From Xiphydria camelus (lineage: Eukaryota; Arthropoda; Insecta; Hymenoptera; Xiphydriidae): 64,000 nucleotides of DNA. The stretch is from contig OY783201.1 of the NCBI GenBank assembly GCA_963678675.1, positions 20,453,769 through 20,517,768 on the forward strand. The letters run 5' to 3'. This document shows positions 11,419 to 22,619 of the stretch, in pieces (position 1 is the first letter of the stretch; each line of letters opens with the position of its first letter). Under the pieces are notes generated by a model, which made no database searches, had not been told where the DNA came from, and saw only the letters and a list, made by a program, of their open reading frames with translations. The position numbers were made by a program, and so were the translations under genes.

Positions 11419-11923
11419 ATGGTAGAAATTCCTGTTTTAGTAGAACAATGTGTGTGCATTAAATTTTGTGTCAAATTGGGAAAAAGTGCCGCAGAAACGA
11501 TCGAATGCTATAAACGGTGATGTTTTGAGACGATTGAGAGAAAATTTGCGACGCAAACGTCCGGAGAATTGGCGTGTGCGTGGACCTGCACTGTGGGTGT
11601 TGCATCATGACAACGCGCCGTCTCATACCGCGGCGGTTGTGCAGAACTTCCTGAGGCGTAACCATATGGAAACACTTGAACGCCCACCCTACTCCCCAGA
11701 TCTTGTTCCAGTAGACTTTTTTCTTTTTCCGCAATTGAAACGGCATTTGAAGGAGAAAAGATTTGCTTCGATTCAGGCGATCTAAGAGGAATCACAAGCC
11801 ATCCTTAATATGATTACTCAGGAAGACTTCCAGATAGCGTTCCAAGCTTGGCAGAAGCGCTGGAATAAGTGTGTAGCTTCACAAGGAAACTACTTTGAAG
11901 GCAATGTTGACGTTATAGATTAA
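11419..11923 (+). pseudogene. mariner transposase with large internal deletion
   Basis: The N-terminus reads QCVCIKFCVKLGKSAAETIE, typical of mariner (HTH_48) proteins. It then jumps after an internal deletion to LWVLHHDNAPSHTAAVVQNF, with the second catalytic Asp in HHDNAPSH, and PPYSPDLVPVDFFLFPQLKR with the third Asp of mariner DDD. After a TAA it continues FQAWQKRWNKCVASQGNYFE, the usual C-terminus. About half of the ~345-aa protein is missing. It lies within the old copia element. Confidence 0.85.
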
Positions 11924-12003
11924 AATGTATCTTGTGGATTTTAAATAAAATATTCTGGAAATTTGTGGATCGTACCTCGTATAGTTGAAGACGCACGAAC
12001 TAA

Positions 12004-12269
12004 AATTTACACTCACGATTTTGGACAAGACTTATTTGCAGAAGTATTGAATTATTCAGTATTTACAATTAATGAAACTGGAAATAGCAGTACCGGTGGA
12101 AAAACTTCAGCGTAATTGTGGTTTGGTAGTCGGATTAGTCTCAAAACAATGAAGTCTTGGTTGTGAATGGTACATGATGGTACAGGATCATCAACGTTTG
12201 AAAATGGATAGAAAAAGCAAGAAAGGTATTTTTGTCGGATACGGTAATGAAGAGCATGGCTATCGTATA
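12004..12269 (+). pseudogene. Old copia element, integrase C-terminal part
   Basis: Several frames read copia post-integrase text, including ERFPPVLLFP-side antisense noise but in the sense direction TYLQKYLNYSVFTINETGNS, then FENG and KMDRKSKKGIFVGYGNEEHG, the conserved region after the integrase core. It resumes the copia sequence lost at 10522 and is cut by the Tc1 element at 12270. Confidence 0.65.
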
Positions 12270-12547
12270 CAGTCAGAGGCAAAAGTGAGTACATACCCCA
12301 GAAATTGAAAGAAAAATTTATTTAATAAAAAATACATAACGAGGAAGAGTTTATAAACATTAAATATAAGTACATATTATCTTGTTACACAAAAACCTGC
12401 TAATAATCGTAACTACATAAATGGACTACATATCGATTTATAAATGAATATCTTATAACAGAGCTATAGAGTAGAGGCAAAAGTCAGAGAGAGTACACGG
12501 TATTAGTAATTCTCACGTTACTACATCTTATTAGCCGATGATGTTAA

Positions 12548-13590
12548 TTAATATTTTGTTGGCTCACCATTGGCCTTGAGGACAGCTCTTAATCGTCTGG
12601 GCATAGAATTAATTAGGTTTTGTGTAACAGTAGGCGAAATTGTATCCCATGCTTCAAGTAATGCGGTCTTGAGGGAAGTTTTGCTGGTAATTTGTGTAGA
12701 ACGTTTTACCTTTCTGTCCAGAACTTCCCAAAGATTCTCAATCGGATTGAGATCTGGCGACTGAGGTGCAGTATGCAGTTGTTTCGGTGTATTGTATAAC
12801 AGCCATTGCTTGACCACATGGACAGTATGTTTGGGGTCATTGTCTTGTTGAAATAGCCATGACCCCTGTAAACCTGTTTTAACAACACTGGGCTGTAAAT
12901 TGGCTCTTAGAATATTCAAATATTCCGTTTTGTCCGTTATTCTGTCAATAAAAACCAACTTCCCCACCCCAGAGGCTGCCATTGCACCCCAAACCATTAC
13001 GGAACCACCCCCGTGTTTGACAGTGCTTAGAAGATTTTTGGGATTCAACTCAGAATTTTTCGTTCGCCATATTTTTGACCCCTTTTTCTGACCAAATATT
13101 TCAAATTTGCTTGCATCCGTAAAAAGAATCGTGTTCTAAAATTCCAACGGGTCTGATAAGTATTTTTTTGCAAAAGCTACTCTGAGGGCTTGATTTTTAG
13201 CACTAATAGCTGGTTTCTTATGGGGTGTATGACCATGAAAACCTTGCGAGTGCTCGTCGAACAGTACTAGCACTTATGGAAGTTCCCTTCTGTTCTGACT
13301 GCGGCTAATTGCACTGCACTGGTGCTAGGATTTTTTAAATCGTTCTCGTTATTTCGCGTATATCAACAGGTATTAATCTTCGTGAACGCCCAGGACGAGG
13401 TTTATTGCGCACACTACCGATAGCTTCATACTTATCACACTTTTTTTTTTACGGTTCTGTAATGTCTTTTTACTATATTTCTAATTTGCCGAAAAGATTT
13501 GCCCTCTTGGCGCAAGGTTACAATAAGTTTGCGTAGATCTTCTGAGGTTTCAGTTTTTTTTATGAGTTTCGTTATGTTTCGCCATGCCAT
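12548..13590 (-). pseudogene. Tc1 transposase (near full length, frameshifted)
   Basis: A start ATG at 13590 opens AWRNITKLIKKTETSEDLRK, continuing LRQEGKSFRQI, the Tc1 HTH region. From 13048 an open frame reads TVKHGGGSVMVWGAMAASG, GSWLFQQDNDPKHT with the second Asp, and APQSPDLNPIENLWEVL with the DDE Glu. Total span of about 347 codons equals the family size. Frame breaks between 13050 and 13450 disable it. Confidence 0.88.
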
Positions 13591-13680
13591 TACCTATTGG
13601 TTATTATACTAGCAGCAAAACAATTCACAAACCATACGGATTACCTTTTCCCTGTGGACTACTGAGCTTAACTGAGGGGA

Positions 13681-13885
13681 TGAGAAGCCAAGGGGTCTAA
13701 GTAGAAAAACAAGCTTTCCGAGATAATCCATATTAAAGTATTTTTGTTCTTTAAACATACCTGCAATTCATACAGCTTATACACTTGAGGCAAAGGAATT
13801 GCAGGTATTTTTAAAGAACAAAAATACTTTAATGTGGATTATCTCGGAAAGCTTATTTTTCTACTTAGACCCCTTGGCTTCCCAT
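13681..13885. repeat. 205-bp long-arm hairpin nested in the Tc1 element
   Basis: Arms 13681-13768 and 13797-13885 are ~88 bp long with few mismatches, around a ~28-nt loop. Outer text is GAGAAGCCAAGGGGTCTAAG and its inverse. Transcription would give a long nearly perfect double-stranded RNA stem. Probably a MITE; an siRNA/miRNA-like role is only a possibility. Confidence 0.75.
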
Positions 13886-14134
13886 CCCATCAACTGATCT
13901 GTATTACGAAACTATGTACTCACTTTTGCGTCGTACTTTATGGAGTCATGCGATCCCGCGAACCCTACTTTGTTTTAAGTTACATGTAAACAAGTTTTTA
14001 TGCGTGCAATTGTCTGTTACATTGACGGACATTCTATTGTATCCATAATTTTTAGATAAGGTTTCTAAACATTTTTGAATACCGGAAAACCTTTACAATT
14101 TTCACGTGTGTACTCACTTTTGCCTCTGACTGTA

Positions 14135-15010
14135 TATTTTCCGAATCAGCGTCAAGTAGAAGTGTCATGTAATGTATTATTTTATAAAAAGATTGGTCCA
14201 GAAAGTGGCTTTATTTAAATAAATTGCAAATCGACTGAACAAATTGAGCAAGAGACTGAGAATGAGTCAGAAGCAGAGTCAGAGCAAATGCCAGAGACAG
14301 ATAATGAAATACAAGGACAGGAGGAGAATTTTGAAAGTTGCGAAAGTGATCAGGCAGAACCGACAGATGAAATCATTGAAGATTTGCCGAGATATGAACT
14401 GAGAAATCGTCTAGGGATAAAATATTGATTGGCGAAGTTGAGACATATCAGTGAAAGATGCACTGAGAGATCCTCATTGGAAGAAAGCAATTCAAGAAGA
14501 GTTTAATTCATTGCAAGATATGAATACATGGGAATTAGTTAAATAGCCGGAAGATCGAAAACTGTTGACATGCAAATGGGTGTTACGAGAAAAAGCAGAT
14601 GGTCGTGTAAAGGCATGTCTAGTCGCACGCGGTTTTGACCAACAACGTGAGATAGATTACAACGAAACATTTGCACCTGTGGCTCGACATGCAAGTACTA
14701 GACTACTGTTGAGTAATGTAGTGAGAAGAAGAATGTACATTCGACGTCAATACAACTTTTCTAAATGGATAATTATCTGAAGAAATGTATATGTTACAGC
14801 CAGAAGGCTGTGATGACAAGTCTGGGAAAGTCTGTCAACTGAAACAAAGTTTATATGGCTTGAAGCAAGCATCGAAAGATTGGAACGAGAAGTTTACTAA
14901 AAGCTTGGAAAAATTGGGATTCATAGACACGGATGACGACCCACGTATCTTTTACAATGAAGAGAAGACAGTAATGGCTTCCTCGGGTGGTCTTCCTTCT
15001 CAGTTTTGAA
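14135..15010 (+). pseudogene. Old copia element, reverse transcriptase part
   Basis: After an acidic linker (ETENESEAESEQMPE), frames read KKAIQEEFNSLQDMNTWELV, LTCKWVLREKADGRVKACLV, ARGFDQQREIDYNETFAPVA and, after a break at 14778, GKVCQLKQSLYGLKQASKDW. This is the copia RVT_2 domain. The active-site YVDD block and RNase H are missing because a long-TIR element begins at 15023. TAG and TGA interruptions show age. Confidence 0.85.
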
Positions 15011-15022
15011 TCACGGGAATTT

Positions 15023-16817
15023 ATAGTCGGAGAGCTGGCGTACAAAATGTGCAAGAGTTTTCTCCTATCTGGTACAATTCTAGTGAATTACAATTGGGCT
15101 GTAAAACGTCACTGTACAGTTAGCCGGTCTGGTTTTGGGACACCTGGCATTCGCGCGCCACCAAAGGTGTCAGAATAATTAGGTTCGTGCAACTGTTTTC
15201 TACTAGCTCCAAATTCATTTGTAATTAGTCTATGCAATAAAAAACTCAAAACAAACAGTCAGCCAGCAAAAGAGCGGGACACGGCCAGTCAGCATTACTG
15301 TAAAGTTGTAGAAAAAATTAAGTTCATGCAAGTGTTTTCTCCAAACTCAAATTTTTCAATATGTTAATTCATTCAATAACAACTATAAATCAACCAGTCA
15401 GACCTCATTTATATAGAACCCACACAGTCAGCAGTTCAGAGAAGTTGCGATAATAAGTACGCGCGACTTCTCAAAAACAATCATCCGCGCAAGGGATGAC
15501 CCTTGCTCTAAAACAAGAGACTACGTAGTTAAGGCATCTGGCGACCAACTGTATCTCGAGCGAAGCGGAGAACAATGAATAAAGAATCTTTGCCAGCACT
15601 GCTGTAGAGAAAGAAACGTTTCCTCAGTTTTTCTCGTATCGGGCCAGGGCGGATTCGAGGTGTAAGGCTCTGGGGTGCATGTATTTGTGTGTTAGTTGGG
15701 GAGAAACGAAATAAAATCTTCGGTACGCGACAGATGACACTTCATTCGTACGTTGTGAAGCAAATATTATGGAGAAATGTGTGGTTCATTGTGTATTTTG
15801 TTTGAAAAAAGGAGACAATATACTGCCCTTAACAGAAAGTAATATTGCAAAATGCCAATCATTTTTAAAAATTCGTTGGGAGAATAGTTTATCGTTTAAT
15901 AATGTAGTGCTGCCATCAGTTCCCAATGACATCGATGGTTATCATGTGCCATGTTATAGAAAATTTACGGCTTTTTGAGCAAGAAAGTGAGAGAAGTCCT
16001 GCGGGATAGAATTAATATATCTGAAAAGAGGTAAGTCAATTAGACTCTATATTATTAATACACTTTCCTGACGGGGCCCGCAATTATTTTTTTGCTGTTG
16101 TCAAAATCATTGAAGCGATTTCTATATTATTTGAGTACATTTACCATAAAATTGAAATTTGAATAAAAGAAATAATAAAAGAAAATTGAATAGTTGTTAT
16201 CCCACTTCTTTCATTACACCTTCCTTCATTACTTTTGGTGTAATCATTGTTTATGTCTTGATTGTAATCGTTAATTTTCATTTTGTTTAAATTATCATAT
16301 TTTTATGATGTTTTTTGAATATGAGTACAGTATTTCCAGTAAAATTATGATTCTTATGATTGTTATTGACAAGTCGCGCGTACTTATTATCGCAACTTCT
16401 CTGAACTGCTGACTGAGTGGGTTCTATATAAATGAGGTCTGACTGATTGATTTATAGTTGTTATTGAATTAATTAACATATTTAAAATTTTGAGTTTGGA
16501 GAAAACACTTGCATGAACTTAATTTTTTCTACAACTTTACAGTAATGCTGACTGGCCGTGTCCCACTCTTTTGCTGGCTGACTGTTTGTTTTGAGTTTTT
16601 TATTGCATAAACTAATTATAAATTAATTTGGAGCTAGTAGAAAACAGTTGCACGAAGCTAATTATTCTGACACCTTTGGTGGCGCGCGAATGCCAGGTGT
16701 CCCAAAACCAGACCGGCTAACTGTACAATAACGTTTTACAGCCCAATTGTAATTCACTAGAATTGTACCAGATAGGAGAAAACTCTTGCACATTTTGTAC
16801 GCCAGCTCTTGGACTAT
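15023..16817. mobile_element. 1.8-kb element with ~450-bp terminal inverted repeats
   Basis: Left arm 15023-15475 and right arm 16372-16817 are imperfect inverted repeats over almost their whole length. Outer ends are ATAGTCGGAGAGCTGGCG and CGCCAGCTCTTGGACTAT. The ~900-bp core holds one short Cys-containing ORF (15769-15978) and otherwise AT-rich DNA. It truncates the copia RT on its left. Long TIRs occur in MuDR and several other superfamilies; I cannot assign one. No target duplication was certain. Confidence 0.75.
15769..15978 (+). CDS. Short Cys-containing ORF in the long-TIR element
   Basis: Sixty-nine codons start MEKCVVHCVFCLKKGDNILP and contain VPNDIDGYHVPCYRKFTAF. The CVVHCVFC cluster and GYHxxCYxKFT phrase resemble the first zinc-binding module at the N-terminus of some insect TE proteins. 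It stops at once with TGA and no continuation was found, so it is probably a truncated remnant. Function unknown. Confidence 0.35.
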   Translation: MEKCVVHCVFCLKKGDNILPLTESNIAKCQSFLKIRWENSLSFNNVVLPSVPNDIDGYHVPCYRKFTAF

Positions 16818-16881
16818 TAAGTTGATTTCCAAATAACGAATTAATTGATTAAACTTTCTTTATATGGGAGTTTAAGTTTAA

Positions 16882-17694
<813 letters not shown>

Positions 17695-18987
17695 AGCATC
17701 GCACCTCTCCTCGCTTCCTTATGCTCAAAAATAGACGGCATTGAGGCTAAGTTGTCGGACCTCAGAATTGTTAAGGAACATATGAACTCAATAGCGGAGG
17801 ATTTAAAAAGCGTGGTGACCAAAGTCTCCAGCCTTGAGTCGATTACGGAGAACCTTCGTCGGCAGCATGAGCGGCTTGACGCGCGAGTCTCTGCCGTTGA
17901 GTCTGCAGCCGTCTCACCCCCTCCACCACCCTCTACTTACTCTGACGCTCTCAATCGGCGGATCGAGCTCCTGGAGCGGGAACGTCACTCCAAGGAGGTC
18001 GTCATCTCAGGACTCTGTGAGCTGGCCAACGAGGACCTCTCGCAGACGCTCGAAATGGTAGCGGGCGCCCTCGGCACTACTATCCCTGTCGGCGGTGTGG
18101 AGGACACCTTTCGGATCCCGGGAAAACCCGGAGCGCCACGACCCTTAGTGGTCAAGTTTACCACCAAAGCACTGCGAGACAAATTGATCACGCTCAAACG
18201 CGCTAAGCGACAACTGGCGGGAGGGGACGTAGGACCCTCCTATGGCACTGGCACCATTTACATTAACGAACGGCTGCCCCCGGCTGCGCGGAAAGCCCTC
18301 TGGGAGGCTCGGAAACTCGTCGCCGCTGGCCGCCTAAAGGATGCCTGGGCGTCTGATGGCACTGTCCACGTCAGGGTGTCTACCTCGTCCTCTCCCGTAA
18401 GAGTCTCTTCAAGTGCTGACCTCGTCAAATTCTGCGCGGGAGTTCTGACTCCTACCACATGCCCCCGCACATCTATCTCAACCACCGACGCATCTGTGTC
18501 AGCTGTGTCATCCGTACCGCCTGTTTCTCTTACGTCGGGGCCTAGCCATTCCCCCGCTCATACACATCCAGTCTTATAATTCTATTGAAGACGTTCACAC
18601 TCATCCATTCCTTAGCAAATTTTATCGCCGTTCTACCGTTATAATTATCGCTTTAGTTACTTTATTAGTTATTGACTTGCTACTCATTAACTCATTATTA
18701 TTATCTTTATCACTATCTTGTTTTATTTCTTATTTTTATTTTTACTATTATAGTTACCGCTTTAGTTACTTACTTAGTTATTGGCTTTATTTTTGTACCT
18801 TATTTACTTAGTATTTACCTAATTTTTCTTATTTTTATTACCGTTATAGTTACCGCTCTAGTTACTTAGTTACTGACTTTATTTTTGTATCTTACTTACT
18901 TAGAGTAGTTACTTAACTAGCTATTTACTTTACTTTTGTACTTCCTCGAGTGCTCTTAGAGGGCTTGCCCTAGAGCAAAATAAACGC
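17695..18987 (+). mobile_element. CR1/Jockey-like LINE copy 1 (5'-truncated, ORF2 deleted)
   Basis: The first 870 bp match ORF1 of the second copy (LLASLCSKIDGIEAKLSDLR, VVISGLCELANEDLSQTLEM, NERLPPAARKALWEARKLVA). At about 18575 the text changes to a TTA/TTTA-rich 3' UTR ending TAGAGCAAAATAAACGCTTC then (TTC)n(CT)n. ORF2 is absent, so the copy is both 5'-truncated and internally deleted. ORF1 here is open to 18579 but lacks its PHD-finger start. Confidence 0.8.
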
Positions 18988-18997
18988 TTCTTCTTCT

Positions 18998-19035
<38 letters not shown>
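18988..19035. repeat. (TTC)n(CT)n tail of LINE copy 1
   Basis: A pyrimidine simple repeat directly after AATAAACGC. It marks the 3' end of LINE copy 1, and the 5' UTR of LINE copy 2 begins right after it, giving a head-to-tail arrangement. Confidence 0.85.
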
Positions 19036-19037
<2 letters not shown>

Positions 19038-20473
19038 ATGTTTCGGCCGTGCATCACTTCGCTCTGTATTTACCGTGCTTATATCTTGGGTTCATCTGCC
19101 TCGTTCTCGTGTTTTACCGTTTGTGTGGGGTGTGTGTCGTCCATTGTGTCGGTTCGCTTGGTGCCTTGACTGGCCGTCGCCTCATCGTCGACCTTAGAGG
19201 ATTATCCCATCACGACGGCCGGTCGCTTGCTCTCTGGCGGTGAAGCCATTTGCATTCGCAACTGCCATCGGCCCCTGCCTGCCTGACGACTCAGCTATAC
19301 TCCACTCTGACGAACAAATCTACACATCATGACACGCAAGTGTGGATTCTGCAGCAAATTCCTCACCGCGGATAAGGGGGAACTGCATTGTCTAGAGAAG
19401 TGCAACAATTTCTTTCATCTTTCTTGTGCGGAGGCCAAGGCAGGCCGAAGCGTCGACCCTGCCTCCTACAAATGCGGTAGATGCAGGGTACTACGCCCGC
19501 ATACTTCGGCATTACCGGCCGCGGACAACCAGGCCCATTCGTCGCCGGCAATCACTGCCCTCAACCCCTCTCCCGCGCCACCTACACCCTTGCGTTTAGG
19601 CTCGGACGCGACACTTTCTCCGCCGGTAGACCCGCTCTCAAACATTTCCGCGCTTCTCTCCTCCTTATGTGCCAAAACCGACAGCATCGAGGCAAAAATA
19701 TCGGATCTCAAAATCGTGAAGGAGCAAGTGGGCGCTATGAAGGATGACTTGAAAAGCTTGGTGACTAAAGTGACCAGCCTCGAGTCTGTCACGGGAGACC
19801 TTCGACGGCAGTGCGAGCGACTTGACGCGCGGGTCTCTGCCATCGAGACTGCGGCCGTTTCATCCCCTCCTCCACCCTCAGCTGACTCCGATGCTCTTCT
19901 TCGGCGGATCGACTTCCTGGAGCGCGAACGCTACTCCAAGGAGGTCGTGATCTCTGGACTGGGCGAGCTGGCAAACGAGGACCTTCCCCAGACGCTTAAC
20001 TTGTTAGCGCGCGCTCTCGGCACCACTCCCCCCGTCGGCGGTGTGGAGGACACCTTCCGCATCCCGAGAAAACCCGGAGTGCCACGCCCCCTGGTGATCA
20101 AGTTCTTCTCCAAAACATCGCGCGACAATTGGATCTCGCTTAAACGCGCCAAGGGACGTCTGGCAGGAGGTGACGCACAGTGCGGCGAGTCAATGGGAAA
20201 TAGGGAAAAAACTGAAAACTTAACTATAACGAAGTTTTAGTGATACAATTTTGTTGAATTTTCATTTAATTGTACATTGAAATATATATTTCGTCAAAGA
20301 AGTAAAATAATATCACATTGTTTAAACTTTTCAAGTTGCGTTATTAGCAATATGAAACTCAACTAAAAGAATACTTTTTTTGAAGTAAATATTACATTCC
20401 TGCGTAAGATATGTACATACAATTAATTAAAAATTAATTTTTACGAACATTTAGCACTAAATATTCTGAATCA

Positions 20474-21118
20474 TCAATCGCATGAATTTTCACTACAAAG
20501 AAGGTAGCTTTCAATATCATCATCGAATATTCTTGTTCGCCTCCGTACAATTTTCCTGTTCATGGAAATATACGGGTCAGACATCAGCAATAGGTTGTTT
20601 ATTACGTCTTGACAATTATTTAATCTTGAGGACTTTCTAGCGTGATTTAATCTAGTGCGTCGAAAAACTTTGTGCGTAGCTTCGAGAGCCTCCTCAGACA
20701 ATTGTCCAATTGGTATTTCAAAATATTTCATGATGTCAACTGCGTGAAAGAAGAGTTTATGCAAAGTACTTGGCATGTAATACCAAGAATAATGTTGTAA
20801 ATACAGGTCTTTGGTTTGACAAAGGAGTAATTTAAATTGTTCCAAATCAACAGCTGAACCACTTGCAATAACACGTAGAATCACAGAGAACTTTTGAATC
20901 AAAGTCTCATTGATTCCAGTAATTTCAGAGCTTAGCTTAGAGTTCGCAAAAAACCTCCGCGCAGTATTACCATCATTTGACGACCCAAACCCTGGTTTCG
21001 GCTGGTCAACATTTAAACCCATTTTTGATTGGAACTCAGATTGAATTCGTTTTTTCTGATTGGCTAGGAGAGACTGACAATAGAATAAAGGATGACGTTT
21101 GTTATTTTTCGCATCCCG
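20474..21118 (-). pseudogene. Transib transposase, C-terminal part
   Basis: The frame opens after a TAG near 21118 with HPLFYCQSLLANQKKRIQSE, then MGLNVDQPKPGFGSSNDGNT with ARRFF, continuing FEIPIGQLSEEALEATHKVF and ending in NNLLLMSDPYISMNR and a short tail. KPGFG..NDGNTxRRFF and IGQLSEEAxEA are Transib/RAG1-core hallmarks, the latter including the Glu-rich C-terminal catalytic region. About 215 of ~650-700 residues are present. The N-terminal part with the first catalytic Asp residues was not found in 21119-22180, so this copy cannot be autonomous. Confidence 0.88.
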
Positions 21119-22180
21119 TATCTAGTGGACAAGGGTACCGTTGCTCGCAATTAGCCTTCCTGGAAAAGGTACAACGTTGCGAACTCATTAGCGGCCTAGA
21201 TTTGCCGAAATATATCGCCTAATGGATAGATTGACCCCAAGATTAGTCAGGTATTTCGATCGCGATGACACTGAGTGATAAGAATCAATATTTAGAATTC
21301 TGACTATCGTCTGTCGGAAGATTAAGACACTGCTGCGTATGAAAAAGTAGCAGATACTTTCAGCCGTGATGGTATTACCGCATATAGCAATTCGATAAAT
21401 TATTTTAAAATTTATTTGGACAATAAACTTTTCAAAATATCTCGAAACGGTAAGGAATGCGACGGAATAGAAATAATATTGGGGTTTCAAAGGGGGTCGA
21501 ACTTTAAATTATATTAATTTTACCGTAGAAAGCGAATTGATAATTTGTTTAAACAATAAACTTATGTACATATCTTGAAAATTATGAGAGATACGAAGAA
21601 GCGGGTAAAATTTTAAAACGGTACGTAGGAATTCGAATCCGAAGCCGCGATCTTATTACCGAAGTAATAGTACGAGCCTCTATTGAGGCACGCGGCAAGG
21701 ATTAAAAATGCTGTATATCAAAGGCTAGCAGGTACTAGCAGCCAAATTTTGCTTAAGCGAATAAAGGCTATTGTACTCTGTACGTTAGAACAAGAATTAG
21801 CTCGACACCTCATGACACTCATTAGATAAACCTTCTGAAAGTCAACAACTTTGACGGAGTTGAAGTAAAATGAGGCCTCACTCAAATAGGCGATTAAAAC
21901 AATAACAACCAATAAGAGTAACAAAGAATAGGTCGAAAACATAGTTCTTACTCTAATGAACAAAATCTATGCAAACAAACCGATGATTTTCGGGCGAATT
22001 CACATTTTCCAATAAATCGAAATCTCCGCGTCGCACACCTCCTCTGTGTGTAACGTAGACTGCTCAAACAAGCTGATATTCAGAGCGGTGTTGCACAGGT
22101 GCCAGTGGAATTTTTCGTAAACAAGCTTTAGTTTCTTGTTTGGGGACTATTTCTTTTGACCTACGTGTGTTTTAGAACCG
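21119..22180. other. Transib interior without recognisable transposase; diverged internal repeats
   Basis: AT-rich DNA in which an ~80-bp phrase is repeated in diverged form (about 21395-21470 and 21530-21620, sharing caataaact...atatct). A B-box-like GAATTCGAATCC occurs near 21640, but no full tRNA or SINE structure was seen. Probably an internal insertion or decayed N-terminal coding region. Confidence 0.35.
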
Positions 22181-22619
22181 TTTTTGTACAACTTGATTTT
22201 TTGGGTTTTTTCCATTGGTCGCCGCACTGTGTGACGTAGGCCCTTCCTACGGTACTGGTCCTATTTACGTTAACGAGCGTCTCCCCCCGGCCGCGCGGAA
22301 GACCTTCTGGGAGGCACGCAAACTCGTCGCCGCTGGTCGCCTTAAGGATGCCTGGACATCTAGTGGCTCCGTCCTTGTCAGGGCGTCCGCCTCGTCCTCC
22401 CCGGTAAGAGTCTCCACAAGTGCCGATCTCACTAGAGCCTGCATGGGAGCTGTGACACCGACTACATCGCCACCTACATCTACCTCAACCACCAGCACAT
22501 CCGCGCCTTCCGTGTCGTCCGCGTCTCTCGTGTCGGGGCCCGGCCATTCCCCTGCCGGTACACGCTCAGTCGTACCTTCTACGGCTTTTCAGGCTTCGTC
22601 AAAATCGCCCTCCACCTGA

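Larger units (their letters stand above)
12270..14132 (-). mobile_element. Tc1-type element with IR/DR ends
   Basis: Outer ends are CAGTCAGAGGCAAAAGTGAG (12270) and its inverse at 14110-14132, flanked by TA (12268-12269, 14133-14134). An inner copy of the same binding motif lies ~200 bp inside each end (12471-12496 and 13916-13936). This two-repeats-per-end layout is the IR/DR structure known from Sleeping Beauty-like Tc1 elements. It is inserted in the old copia element. The transposase inside is broken, and a 205-bp hairpin is nested near its 5' side. Confidence 0.9.
20176..22231 (-). mobile_element. Transib element (RAG1-related) with RSS-like ends
   Basis: Both ends begin with CACAGTG and share CACAGTGCGGCGA as TIR. 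The target TGACG is duplicated (20171-20175, 22232-22236), the 5-bp size typical of Transib. The insertion splits LINE ORF1, and removing it plus one TGACG restores alignment with LINE copy 1. From the left end, heptamer, 23-nt spacer and A-rich AAAAAACTG follow; from the right, heptamer, 12-nt spacer and GAAAAAACC. The transposase on the minus strand is only partly preserved. Confidence 0.92.
19329..22619 (+). pseudogene. LINE ORF1: PHD-type finger, coiled coil, RNA-binding region; interrupted
   Basis: The ATG at 19329 opens MTRKCGFCSKFLTADKGELH, and the first ~50 residues contain a Cys4-His-Cys3 pattern (CGFC, C..KC, FFHLSC, CGRC), i.e. a PHD-like finger as in CR1-clade ORF1. A helical, coiled-coil-like stretch follows (residues ~105-175), then VVISGLGELANEDLPQTL and GGVEDTFRIPRKPG, an RRM/CTD-like region. 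Transib insertion at 20176 brings a premature stop. Coding resumes at 22237 (VNERLPPAARKTFWEARKL) and ends at TGA 22617-22619. It would bind the LINE RNA; inactive here because of the insertion. Confidence 0.8.

Noticed and set aside
21600..21700. tRNA-like B box (GAATTCGAATCC) inside Transib
   Set aside because: No A box at proper spacing and no cloverleaf could be drawn.
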